Assembly: GCF_000155615.1 (NCBI RefSeq)
Contig: NZ_DS989915.1
Span: forward strand, 2,187,955 to 2,251,954
Direction of reading: 5' to 3'
Source of the DNA: Alcanivorax sp. DG881
Lineage (GTDB): Bacteria; Pseudomonadota; Gammaproteobacteria; Pseudomonadales; Alcanivoracaceae
DNA: 64,000 nucleotides
A program made the translations under genes and the position numbers. The notes beneath the pieces were generated by a model. That model made no database searches, had not been told where the DNA came from, and was given only the letters and a program-made list of their open reading frames with translations. Positions 24,008 through 31,609 of this stretch are shown here, piece by piece (position 1 is the first letter of the stretch; the number at the start of each line of letters is the position of its first letter).

Positions 24008-24556
24008 TCAGTGCAGCTTAAACAGGATCTGCAGTAACTGGATGCCCAACAGCACAATCAGCGGGCTCAAATCAAACCCGCCCATGGGCGGCAGCAGTTT
24101 GCGAATCGGTGCCATGATCGGCTCGGTAACCTGCACAATGACCCGTACCACCGGGTTATACGGGTCCGGGGCTACCCAACTGAGAATCACCCGAATCAGC
24201 ACCGCCCAGAACACATAGTTGAGGATCAGGCTGGCCAGCTCCTGCAGGCTGTAAATTACCAACTGCCCACCGATACCGGCCGGGAAACCACCCACCTGGA
24301 TGCCGAGAATCAGCACCGCCTTGAGCATGATCAGCACTACTACCAGCACCAAGGACGCCACATCCAGCCCGCCGTAGCCAGGAATAATCCGGCGCAGAGG
24401 CTTAAGCAACGGGTTGGTAGCCTTGAGCACGAACTGGGAGATCGGATTATAAAAATCCGCCCGGGCCAGTTGCAGCACGAAGCGAGTCAGTACGATGAAG
24501 ATGTAGGCGCTGAACGCAAAATCCAGCAGAAAAACCAGGGCACCCTGCGGGTTCAT
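24008..24556 (-). CDS. yggT: YggT family integral membrane protein
   Basis: A 182-residue protein with two tandem YggT domains. Each starts with an amphipathic or membrane helix and has an R-x-x-x-P-x-P-type turn (NPLLKPLRRIIP at about 48-59, EPIMAPIRKLLP at about 145-156). Function is not firmly known; roles in osmotic or division processes are suggested for the family. It follows proC on the same strand with a gap of 240 bases. Confidence 0.9.
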   Translation of the reverse strand: MNPQGALVFLLDFAFSAYIFIVLTRFVLQLARADFYNPISQFVLKATNPLLKPLRRIIPGYGGLDVASLVLVVVLIMLKAVLILGIQVGGFPAGIGGQLVIYSLQELASLILNYVFWAVLIRVILSWVAPDPYNPVVRVIVQVTEPIMAPIRKLLPPMGGFDLSPLIVLLGIQLLQILFKLH

Positions 24557-24797
24557 GGATCACTCCGTTGCGATGTCTTGACCGGCGTTTAGCCAGAAGC
24601 TGGGACAGAGTTTGGGGCAAAAGAAAGGAAAATCAAGCGGCGAGATGTGAGCAACTAGCGTCGAGACGCGGGCAAGGTTGTGAGTGCCTGAGAAATACCG
24701 TGCCCGCGCCATACTCTTAAACGCGGGCACTATAGCTGCACAAACACCAAGCCTATCTCGCGCCTCGCCGCTAGCAGCTAGAAGCTCGCAGCTGTTT
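24557..24797. repeat. Composite intergenic element with GTGCCCGCG core
   Basis: The core hairpin GTGCCCGCG (24700-24708) / CGCGGGCAC (24722-24730) is flanked by scrambled inverted words: AGCGGCGAGATG and AACTAGCG on the left, TCGCGCCTCGCCGCTAGC and AGCTAGAAGCTCGCAGCT on the right. The same core sits in the element at 62829-62966. Confidence 0.6.
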
Positions 24798-25607
24798 TTA
24801 CCCCGCCAGCTCTTCCGAGCGTTCCCGGGCAGCGGCGACGGCCGCCTGCACCTGCTCGCGGAAACCGGCTTCTTCGAACACATTCAGCGCGGCAGCGGTG
24901 GTGCCACCGGGGCTGGTGACCTGCTGGCGCAGTACATCCGGGCCGGCTTCGCTGGTAATGGCCAGCTGGGCGGCGCCCCAGGCGGTTTGCAGCACCATCT
25001 GCCGGGCGGTGCCCGCATCCAGCCCCTGGGCCTTGGCGGCTTCGATCAGCGATTCCATCAGCAGGAAGAAGTAGGCCGGGCCGGAGCCAGACACCGCGGT
25101 GACCGCATCCAGCTCTTTCTCTTCGTCGAACCAGAAAGCAATACCCACGGAACCCAGGATCTCCCTGGCCATGGCTTTTTGTGCATCGCTCACGTCATCG
25201 GCGGCATACAAGCCAGTGGCACCGGCCTGAACCAGCGACGGCGTATTGGGCATGCAGCGCACAATCGGGGTGCTACCCAGCCAGTTGCGCAGGTTGCCCA
25301 CGGTGACACCGGCAGCGATGGAGATCACCAGCGGCTGGCGCTCAGCGATCAGGTCGCGCAGGTCGGTGCAGACCTGCTCCATCATCTGCGGCTTCACCGC
25401 CAGCACCAGTACGTCAACGCGCCCGGCCACATCACGGTTTTCGGTGCTCACGTGCACCCGGTGGAGCTGGGCCACCTCGTCCAGGCGGTCTTTGGAGGGA
25501 TCACTCATCCAGATACGGGCCGGGCGAATTCCTTTCGCCACCATGCCACCGGCCAGGCTGGTTGCCATGTTGCCGGCGCCGATAAATCCGATTAGTTGTT
25601 GTGCCAT
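24798..25607 (-). CDS. proC: Pyrroline-5-carboxylate reductase
   Basis: A 269-residue enzyme, the last step of proline synthesis (P5C to proline with NAD(P)H). The N-terminal Rossmann site GFIGAGNMATSLAGG is at residues 7-21. VRCMPNTPSLVQAGATG and the C-terminal signature TAVSGSGPAYFFLLMESL, then VTSPGGTTAAAL, are all present. It lies directly downstream of yggS, the usual gammaproteobacterial arrangement yggS-proC-yggT. Confidence 0.96.
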   Translation of the reverse strand: MAQQLIGFIGAGNMATSLAGGMVAKGIRPARIWMSDPSKDRLDEVAQLHRVHVSTENRDVAGRVDVLVLAVKPQMMEQVCTDLRDLIAERQPLVISIAAGVTVGNLRNWLGSTPIVRCMPNTPSLVQAGATGLYAADDVSDAQKAMAREILGSVGIAFWFDEEKELDAVTAVSGSGPAYFFLLMESLIEAAKAQGLDAGTARQMVLQTAWGAAQLAITSEAGPDVLRQQVTSPGGTTAAALNVFEEAGFREQVQAAVAAARERSEELAG

Positions 25608-25626
25608 AACTGCGCAGTCCTTGTTG

Positions 25627-26316
25627 TCAGGCCTTGGGCCGGCGCGGGCCGAACAGGGCAGTGCCCAGCCGGATCACGGTGGCGCCTTCTTCAATGGCCA
25701 CCGCATAGTCCGCACTCATACCCATGGAGAGCGTATCGAGGGCGGGCATTGTATTGCGCAATTGTGACAGTGTCATGGCGAGCTGTCGGAAGGCGGCGCG
25801 ATTGCCGTCCGTATTATCCGCCCGGGGAATCGCCATCAGCCCCCGCAGACGCAGGTTGGGCAAGGCCTCTATCTGTTCCGCCAGCTCGGCTACGCCCGCC
25901 AGGGGCACCCCGCTCTTGCTGGCCTCATCATCCACATTGACCTGAAGGCACACATTCAACGGTGGCAGATCCGGCCCGCGCTGTTCGCTAAGGCGCCGGG
26001 CCACCTTGAGCCGATCGACTGAGTGCACCCAATCAAAGTGGGCGGCGATATCACGGGTCTTGTTGGACTGAATCGGCCCGATGAAATGCCACACCAGCCC
26101 TCGCCCTTGCAGCGCCGCTATCTTGTCTAATGCCTCCTGCAAGTAGTTTTCCCCGAAATGGCGCTGCCCCTGGTCTGCCAGTTGGGCCAGTTCGTCTGCG
26201 GTGCGGGTCTTGCTGACCGCGAGAAGCTGCACACTGTGTGGATCGCGGCCTGAGCGCGCGCAAAGTGCATTTATTTGCTCATCAATGTGCAGCAGTGGTG
26301 ATTTGACGTCAGTCAT
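25627..26316 (-). CDS. yggS: YggS family pyridoxal-phosphate homeostasis protein
   Basis: A 229-residue single-domain TIM-barrel protein related to the alanine racemase N-terminal domain. The PLP lysine lies in LLAVSKTRTAD, and FGENYLQEAL, HFIGPIQSNKTRDI and LSMGMSADYAVAIEEGATVIRLGTALFG follow. It controls cellular PLP rather than racemising amino acids. The ATG at 26316 is used; an upstream TTG is unlikely. Divergent from pilT. Confidence 0.95.
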   Translation of the reverse strand: MTDVKSPLLHIDEQINALCARSGRDPHSVQLLAVSKTRTADELAQLADQGQRHFGENYLQEALDKIAALQGRGLVWHFIGPIQSNKTRDIAAHFDWVHSVDRLKVARRLSEQRGPDLPPLNVCLQVNVDDEASKSGVPLAGVAELAEQIEALPNLRLRGLMAIPRADNTDGNRAAFRQLAMTLSQLRNTMPALDTLSMGMSADYAVAIEEGATVIRLGTALFGPRRPKA

Positions 26317-26453
26317 TATTGAACGGCTCAAGAGGTCGGGTTACTTTAGGCATGCGACGAATTTCTGAGTAAGCCGAGATCCGGCTGCCGACATAATAAC
26401 AAAAGGGTGCTTATGGGCGTCCTTTCCAATACCTGACAACGCAAGTATAAATC

Positions 26454-27488
26454 ATGGATATTACCGAGCTGCTCGCTTTCAGCGCCAAAAACGGCGCCTC
26501 TGACCTTCACTTGTCCGCCGGCCTGCCCCCGATGATCCGGGTGGATGGCGACGTGCGCCGCATCAACCTGCCGGCCATGGAGCACAAGGAAGTCCATTCA
26601 TTGATCTATGACATCATGAATGACAAGCAGCGCAAGGATTTCGAGGAATTCTACGAGACCGATTTCTCCTTCGAGGTGCCCGGTGTGGCCCGTTTCCGGG
26701 TGAATGCCTTTAACCACAACCGCGGTGCCGGTGCGGTATTCCGGACCATTCCCTCGAAAGTGCTGACCATGGAAGACCTGGGCATGGGCAAGGTGTTCCA
26801 GAAGATCTCCGAAATGCCCCGGGGCATCGTACTGGTCACCGGGCCCACCGGTTCCGGTAAGTCCACCACCCTGGCGGCGATGATCGATTACATCAACGAT
26901 TCCCGCTACGAGCACATCCTCACCATTGAGGATCCCATCGAATTCGTACACGAATCGAAAAAGTGCCTGGTCAACCAGCGGGAAGTGCACCGCGACACCC
27001 TGGGTTTCTCCGAAGCCCTGCGCTCGGCCTTGCGGGAAGATCCGGACATCATCCTGGTGGGTGAGCTGCGAGATCTGGAAACCATCCGCCTGGCACTGAC
27101 CGCGGCAGAAACCGGCCACCTGGTGTTCGGCACCCTGCACACCACCTCTGCGGCCAAGACCATTGACCGGGTCATCGACGTATTCCCCGCAGAAGAAAAA
27201 TCCATGATTCGCTCAATGCTGTCGGAATCATTGCAGGCGGTGGTATCGCAAACGCTGATGAAGAAAAACGGCGGCGGCCGGGTAGCAGCTCACGAAATCA
27301 TGATGGGCACAGCAGCGATCCGGAACCTGATTCGTGAAGACAAGGTGGCGCAAATGTACTCCGCCATCCAGACCGGCGGCGCGCTGGGCATGCAGACCTT
27401 GGATCAGTGCCTGCAAGGGCTGGTGCAGAAAGGCCTGGTGGCCCGTGATGTGGCCCGTGAAAAAGCCAAGAGCCCGGACTCAATCTAA
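26454..27488 (+). CDS. pilT: Type IV pilus retraction ATPase PilT
   Basis: A 344-residue hexameric cytoplasmic ATPase that depolymerises type IV pili for twitching motility. An N-terminal PAS-like domain (residues 1-95) precedes the RecA-like core with Walker A GPTGSGKST near 132-140, the Asp box EDPIEF, the His box GTLHTTSA and the AIRNLIRE motif typical of PilT near 285-292. Length equals that of the Pseudomonas protein. pilU follows after 66 bases. Confidence 0.97.
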   Translation: MDITELLAFSAKNGASDLHLSAGLPPMIRVDGDVRRINLPAMEHKEVHSLIYDIMNDKQRKDFEEFYETDFSFEVPGVARFRVNAFNHNRGAGAVFRTIPSKVLTMEDLGMGKVFQKISEMPRGIVLVTGPTGSGKSTTLAAMIDYINDSRYEHILTIEDPIEFVHESKKCLVNQREVHRDTLGFSEALRSALREDPDIILVGELRDLETIRLALTAAETGHLVFGTLHTTSAAKTIDRVIDVFPAEEKSMIRSMLSESLQAVVSQTLMKKNGGGRVAAHEIMMGTAAIRNLIREDKVAQMYSAIQTGGALGMQTLDQCLQGLVQKGLVARDVAREKAKSPDSI

Positions 27489-27554
27489 CCCCGAACGCAC
27501 GGCACCGGCACCCACTGAGGGCGCCGGCGGAATCAGCACAGGCAGGCCTTAAGC

Positions 27555-28676
27555 ATGGAATTCGAAGAGCTTCTCAAATTAATGGTACAGAAAGGCGGGT
27601 CGGACCTGTTTATCACCGCCGGCGTCCCCCCGAGCATGAAAATCAACGGCAAGATCCTGCCGGTGACCAAGAGCGCGCTGACCCCGGACATGACCCGGGA
27701 CATCGTGTTCGGCGTAATGACCGAGCAACAACGCAAGGAATTCGTCGCCAACCACGAGTGCAACTTTGCCATCTCCGCCCGGGGCGTGGGCCGTTTCCGG
27801 GTCTCCGCGTTCTACCAGCGCAACCTGGTGGGTATGGTGCTGCGTCGCATTGAAACCAAGATCCCCAACGTGGACGACTTGCGCCTGCCGCCGGTGATCA
27901 AGGAACTGGCCATGACCAAACGTGGCCTGGTGATTTTCGTGGGCGCCACCGGTACCGGTAAGTCCACCTCGCTGGCATCCATGATTGGCCACCGCAACAA
28001 GAACTCCAAGGGGCATATCATCACCATCGAAGACCCCATCGAATTTATCCACCAGCACCAGGGCTGCATCGTCACCCAGCGTGAGGTGGGCATTGATACC
28101 GAGTCCTTCGACGTGGCCCTGAAAAATACCCTGCGTCAGGCGCCGGACGTGATTCTGATCGGCGAGATTCGTACCCCCGACACCATGGACAAGGCCATCG
28201 CCTTTGCTGAAACCGGGCACCTGTGTCTGGCGACCCTGCACGCCAACAACGCCAACCAGGCGCTGGACCGGATCATCCACTTCTTCCCGGCAGACCGACA
28301 CGGCCAGCTGTGGATGGACCTGTCCCTGAACCTGAAAGGCATCGTCGCCCAGCAGCTGATTCCCACCCCGGATGGCAAAGGGCGCCGCGCGGCCATCGAA
28401 GTGCTGCTGGGCACGCCGCTGGTCCAGGACCATATCCGCAAGGGCGAAGTGCACCAGCTCAAGGCGCTGATGAGCAAATCCCGTGAGCAGGGCATGCAGA
28501 CCTTTGACCAGGCCCTCTACGACCTCTACTCCGCCGGCGAAATCACCTACGAAGACGCCATGCTCCACGCGGACTCGCCCAACGACCTGCGCCTGATGAT
28601 CAAGCTGGGCAACGAAACCGACGCTTCCAGCCTGGACGTGGCAACGCGGGGACTGAGTATCGAGGATACGGAATAG
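27555..28676 (+). CDS. pilU: PilT-like accessory retraction ATPase PilU
   Basis: A 373-residue paralogue of PilT. Walker A is GATGTGKST near 133-141, with EDPIEFIHQHQG and ATLHANNANQALDRI following. The longer C-terminus (ending LDVATRGLSIEDTE) is typical of PilU. It works with PilT to retract pili under load. It is the second gene of the pilTU operon. Confidence 0.96.
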   Translation: MEFEELLKLMVQKGGSDLFITAGVPPSMKINGKILPVTKSALTPDMTRDIVFGVMTEQQRKEFVANHECNFAISARGVGRFRVSAFYQRNLVGMVLRRIETKIPNVDDLRLPPVIKELAMTKRGLVIFVGATGTGKSTSLASMIGHRNKNSKGHIITIEDPIEFIHQHQGCIVTQREVGIDTESFDVALKNTLRQAPDVILIGEIRTPDTMDKAIAFAETGHLCLATLHANNANQALDRIIHFFPADRHGQLWMDLSLNLKGIVAQQLIPTPDGKGRRAAIEVLLGTPLVQDHIRKGEVHQLKALMSKSREQGMQTFDQALYDLYSAGEITYEDAMLHADSPNDLRLMIKLGNETDASSLDVATRGLSIEDTE

Positions 28677-28745
28677 GAGACGCTGCAGGCGGCACGCTTC
28701 ACGCAACAACGCGGATGAAGCCACCTGCGTCCTGAAAACAACGAG

Positions 28746-28770
28746 GCCGCGCCCATCCACCGGGCGCGGC
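28746..28770. terminator. Terminator-like hairpin after pilU, core GCCGCGCCC
   Basis: GCCGCGCCC / GGGCGCGGC with a 7-base loop, about 70 bases beyond the pilU stop codon. It shares its core with four other hairpins in the window. Confidence 0.6.
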
Positions 28771-28871
28771 TTACTCATTTCAGAGAAACGCCCGCGTTGC
28801 CGCTTTGCGCTTACTACTGGATCTCGCGATAACAAGGACGCTTTTTACTTTACCAACGGAGGGGGAAACCC

Positions 28872-29297
28872 ATGCAACAAGAAAAGGAAACACACCTGAC
28901 ACCCATCGGCTACCTGCTATGGTTTTTTGGCGGCCTGTTTGGCTATCACCGGTTTTACTATGGTCGTCAGCTCACCGGCTTGCTGTGGATGTTTACCCTC
29001 GGCGTCTTTTTCATCGGCTGGGTCGTGGACGCATTCTTGATTCCCCGCATGAATCAGGATGCCAATAATCAGTTCAAAAGCGGCGACACCGACTACAGCG
29101 TAGCCTGGGTACTGATGCTGTTTCTGGGCGTATTTGGCGCACACCGTTTCTACATGGGCAAGATCGGCACGGGCATTCTCTACTTGCTGACCTTCGGCCT
29201 GCTTGGTTTCGGCGTGCTCTACGACCTGTTCACGCTAAATGGCCAGGTTTCCGAGCGCAATGGCGAGACCGCCCAGGGCGAGCCCGTTCCTGCCTGA
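28872..29297 (+). CDS. TM2 domain-containing membrane protein
   Basis: A 141-residue protein with two TM2-type helix pairs. Both have the family turn GxHRFYxG: LFGYHRFYYGRQLTG near residues 22-36 and VFGAHRFYMGKIGTG near 88-102. Each is followed by a second helix ending in a D-x-F motif. The function of the domain is unknown in bacteria. AACGGAGGGGG precedes the ATG, a strong ribosome site. Confidence 0.88.
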   Translation: MQQEKETHLTPIGYLLWFFGGLFGYHRFYYGRQLTGLLWMFTLGVFFIGWVVDAFLIPRMNQDANNQFKSGDTDYSVAWVLMLFLGVFGAHRFYMGKIGTGILYLLTFGLLGFGVLYDLFTLNGQVSERNGETAQGEPVPA

Positions 29298-29342
29298 AGA
29301 AAAGCAAGCCACAAGCTGCAACGCGAACTGGCTCCTTGCTGT

Positions 29343-29387
29343 AATGAAACAGGCCGCGCCCATCCTTTGAGCGCGGCCTGTTTCATT
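29343..29387. terminator. Strong hairpin after TM2 gene, core AGGCCGCGC
   Basis: A 17-base stem (AATGAAACAGGCCGCGC / GCGCGGCCTGTTTCATT) with an 11-base loop. The A/T-rich base of the stem supplies a short U-tract in both directions. Confidence 0.7.
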
Positions 29388-29434
29388 CTAGCTTCTAGCT
29401 TCTAGCTTCTAGCTTCTAGCTTCTAGCTTCTAGC
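29386..29434 (+). repeat. Tandem heptamer repeat, TTCTAGC x7
   Basis: Seven perfect tandem copies of the 7-mer TTCTAGC directly abut the base of the preceding hairpin. A scrambled inverted relative of the word (GGAAGCTCGTTGCTCGCAGC) lies about 70 bases away. The perfect copies indicate recent slippage expansion. Confidence 0.95.
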
Positions 29435-29525
29435 TTGCAGGAGCATGGCTTACTTCCGAAACCATGCAAGCCTGAACGAATAGCGGCGGTTCTCTCTTTG
29501 CTGGAAGCTCGTTGCTCGCAGCTAA

Positions 29526-29732
29526 TCAGTAATGCGGCGGCGGGGCGTCTTCTACCTGGGTGGCCTCGAATGCCTCAGACAGATCCATCAACCGATCCGC
29601 CATCTTCCGACAGGTTTTTTCCAGCGCATCGATCTGACGCTGCTGGTCGCTGACCACCTTGTTCAGCGACTCCACCAGATCCTCCTGATAGGCCAGCTTG
29701 GTTTCGATATCAAGAAAACGGTCTTCACTCAT
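29526..29732 (-). CDS. slyX: SlyX family protein
   Basis: A 68-residue coiled-coil protein. DIETKLAYQEDLVESLNKVVSDQQRQIDALEKTCRKM is the SlyX heptad region, and the proline-rich end ED-APPPHY matches the family tail. Function is unknown. The ATG at 29732 is the family start. Confidence 0.92.
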   Translation of the reverse strand: MSEDRFLDIETKLAYQEDLVESLNKVVSDQQRQIDALEKTCRKMADRLMDLSEAFEATQVEDAPPPHY

Positions 29733-29780
29733 ATTCTGCTCACTTATAACCACCGTCGGGCTGCACGCCTTCCCGTCTGC

Positions 29781-29807
29781 ATCGCGCCGCCAGCGACGCT
29801 CCTACAA
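29781..29807 (+). repeat. REP-like element
   Basis: ATCGCGCCGCCAGCGACG followed by CTCCTACAA. It is nearly identical to the copy at 21781 and lies between slyX and the riboswitch. Confidence 0.55.
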
Positions 29808-29829
29808 ACATCATCTGCGCCCATTGTAC

Positions 29830-29858
29830 TTGCCTGCCCGGAATATTGCCGCTATGGT
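29830..29858 (+). promoter_or_regulatory. Candidate promoter of the riboswitch transcript
   Basis: TTGCCT (29830-29835), a 17-base spacer and TATGGT (29853-29858). The predicted start near 29865 agrees with the beginning of the aptamer. The match is moderate. Confidence 0.4.
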
Positions 29859-29860
29859 TT

Positions 29861-30049
29861 GCCCGTCTTGGGGGAGTAGTCGCTCGATCGCTTTCACACA
29901 AAGCCCCTTGGCGGTCATCAACATAGTTGCGCCTCATGCGCATGGTGGCTGCGTCCGCATCCTTACGGATTGACGAGACCTGAGACATCGCAGGCATTCC
30001 GCAGGGGCGGGATTGGCCGGTGATGTCTCTTGTCGTTCAATCCCGCCCC
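29861..30049 (+). promoter_or_regulatory. yybP-ykoY manganese riboswitch with expression platform
   Basis: The conserved aptamer elements are present in order: GGGGGAGTAG (29871-29879 region), a CATCAACATAG loop (about 29917-29927), and GACGAGACC (29972-29980), closed by a P1 helix (GTCT with AGAC, GCC with GGC). The class senses Mn2+ and controls manganese exporters, and the downstream gene is one. The platform holds a perfect 12-base stem (30004-30015 with 30038-30049) ending 13 bases before the start codon. In its loop GATGTCTC (30022-30029) is complementary to GAGACATC (29982-29989) in the P1 strand, giving two competing folds. Confidence 0.88.
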
Positions 30050-30062
30050 GCTGGAACCGTTC

Positions 30063-30614
30063 ATGGAAGCCCTGCTCAGCTCTTTCTTGCTGGTTGCCCT
30101 TGGGGAAATCGGCGACAAGACCCAGCTGCTGTCCCTCGCGCTGATTCTCAAATTCCGCAAACCCTGGCCCATCCTCGCCGGCGTGGTCATCGCCACCCTG
30201 CTCAACCACGGCGCCTCCGTCTGGTTTGGCGACTGGCTGGCCGATGCCATCCCGATGGAATGGCTGCGCTGGATTCTGGGCATCAGCTTTATCGGCCTGG
30301 GCCTGTGGATGCTGATTCCAGACGGCGATGAAGCCGTGGATGATAACCCGCGCTTCGGCCCCTTCCTCACCGCGCTGGTGCTGTTTTTTATTGCCGAAAT
30401 CGGCGACAAGACCCAGCTGGCCACCATCGCCCTGGCCGTTCAGTTCAAGGACCAGTTCTGGCCGGTGCTGAGTGGCTCCACCCTGGGCATGGTTGCCGCC
30501 AACCTGCCGGTGATCTGGCTGGCTCACCAGTTCGGCAGCAAGCGCTTTGAAACCTGGGCCCATCGCATCAGCGCAGTGCTGTTTGTCGGTTTCGGGGTCT
30601 GGGCGTTGGTGTAG
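30063..30614 (+). CDS. UPF0016/GDT1 family manganese exporter
   Basis: A 183-residue membrane protein with six predicted helices in two repeats. Each repeat carries the family motif E-x-G-D-K-T: ALGEIGDKTQLLSL near residue 13 and IAEIGDKTQLATI near residue 110. Bacterial members export Mn2+. The yybP-ykoY riboswitch directly upstream supports this strongly. The ATG at 30063 follows the platform hairpin. Confidence 0.92.
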   Translation: MEALLSSFLLVALGEIGDKTQLLSLALILKFRKPWPILAGVVIATLLNHGASVWFGDWLADAIPMEWLRWILGISFIGLGLWMLIPDGDEAVDDNPRFGPFLTALVLFFIAEIGDKTQLATIALAVQFKDQFWPVLSGSTLGMVAANLPVIWLAHQFGSKRFETWAHRISAVLFVGFGVWALV

Positions 30615-30620
30615 CCACGC

Positions 30621-30662
30621 CTGACGCCTGACGCCTGACGCCTGACGCCTGACGCCTGACGC
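30621..30662 (+). repeat. Tandem heptamer repeat, CTGACGC x6
   Basis: Six perfect tandem copies of CTGACGC, preceded by a partial ACGC, start 7 bases after the exporter stop codon. Inverted relatives of the word (GTCTGGCGTCCGGCATCTGGC) lie at 30722-30742, just before the yaeQ start. Confidence 0.95.
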
Positions 30663-30760
30663 CAAAGAGCGTATGCTCACGCGCTATACTTACAACTCTA
30701 GTCGCGCTGCAAGGCGCCAACGTCTGGCGTCCGGCATCTGGCCTCAAGCGGAATTCATTC

Positions 30761-31300
30761 ATGGCCCTCACCGCCACCATCTACAAAGCCGAGCTCACCG
30801 TCTCCGATATGGACCGGGATTATTACGCCACCCATAACCTGACGGTGGCGTTACACCCTTCGGAAACCGAATCGCGAATGATGTTGCGGCTACTGGCCTT
30901 TGCGCTGAATGCCCATGAAGACCTGGCGTTCTCGCGGGGCCTGTCCAATCCGGAAGAGCCGGACCTGTGGCAGCGGCACCCCAACGACACCCTGGCACAC
31001 TGGATCGAGTTGGGTATGCCCGACGAGAAGCGCCTGCGCAAGGCCTGCGGCCTGGCCGAGCACGTGACCATTTACTGTTACGGCCCACGCGCCCCGCAGG
31101 TATGGTGGGACAGCATGAAGAACAAGGTACGTCGCTTCGACAACCTGACCATTGTGCATGTGGATGCGGACAGCGAAGCAGCACTGGCCACCTGTGCCCA
31201 GCGGGCCATGCAGTTGCAGGCCATGATTCAGGACGGTCAGGTCTGGTTCGGCACCACCGAACAGAGCGAGGAAATAACGCTTTCACAGTGGTACCCCTGA
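30761..31300 (+). CDS. yaeQ: YaeQ family protein
   Basis: A 179-residue protein. The family pattern is visible throughout: ATIYKAELTVSDMDRDYYATHNLTVALHPSETESRMM at residues 5-41, DLWQRHPNDTLAHWIELG-PDEKRLRKAC in the middle and DGQVWFGTTEQSEEI at the end. The fold resembles a PD-(D/E)xK nuclease and the function is unresolved. The protein is full length. Confidence 0.93.
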   Translation: MALTATIYKAELTVSDMDRDYYATHNLTVALHPSETESRMMLRLLAFALNAHEDLAFSRGLSNPEEPDLWQRHPNDTLAHWIELGMPDEKRLRKACGLAEHVTIYCYGPRAPQVWWDSMKNKVRRFDNLTIVHVDADSEAALATCAQRAMQLQAMIQDGQVWFGTTEQSEEITLSQWYP

Positions 31301-31609
31301 CGTACAACCTTACCACTGCCGGTGTCATCGCCGCCCACCGCGGCGGCGCAAACGCGGCACCCAGCTAAATCCCAACGTCCGGCCGCCGTCCGTGTTACTC
31401 TGTTTGCCGTTTAACCCCACCGCTTAGTGGGGACGTCTCGCTGCTCACCGGTGCCTCAAACCGGCCCATCGCCATTGCCCCTCTAAGCTTCGTGCCCCCA
31501 GAGGAGCCACCATGAGTACCGTTTCCCCGATCTCGTTACGCCCCCGTCCCTATTCAGCCCAGGCGCCGCCCGCCAGCACTCAGCCTTCGCCCGCCAACAC
31601 CTCCCCCCC
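31301..31609 (+). promoter_or_regulatory. Structured leader ahead of the DUF1611 gene
   Basis: Several short stems precede the gene: CCCCAC/GTGGGG (31415-31432), CCGGT/ACCGG (about 31449-31466) and CCTCT pairing with the AGAGG of a strong AGAGGAG ribosome site at about 31500. That site serves an ATG at 31512 whose frame is not that of the DUF1611 protein. The layout suggests translational control or a frameshift (see the next gene). I recognise no known riboswitch. Confidence 0.35.

Noticed and set aside
27579-28835. A 418-codon minus-strand frame opposite pilU
   Set aside because: Antisense shadow of a clearly recognisable pilU gene.
29386-29434. CRISPR-like array
   Set aside because: The repeat unit is only 7 bases with no spacers; it is a simple tandem repeat. 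The same holds for 30621-30662. No cas genes are present.
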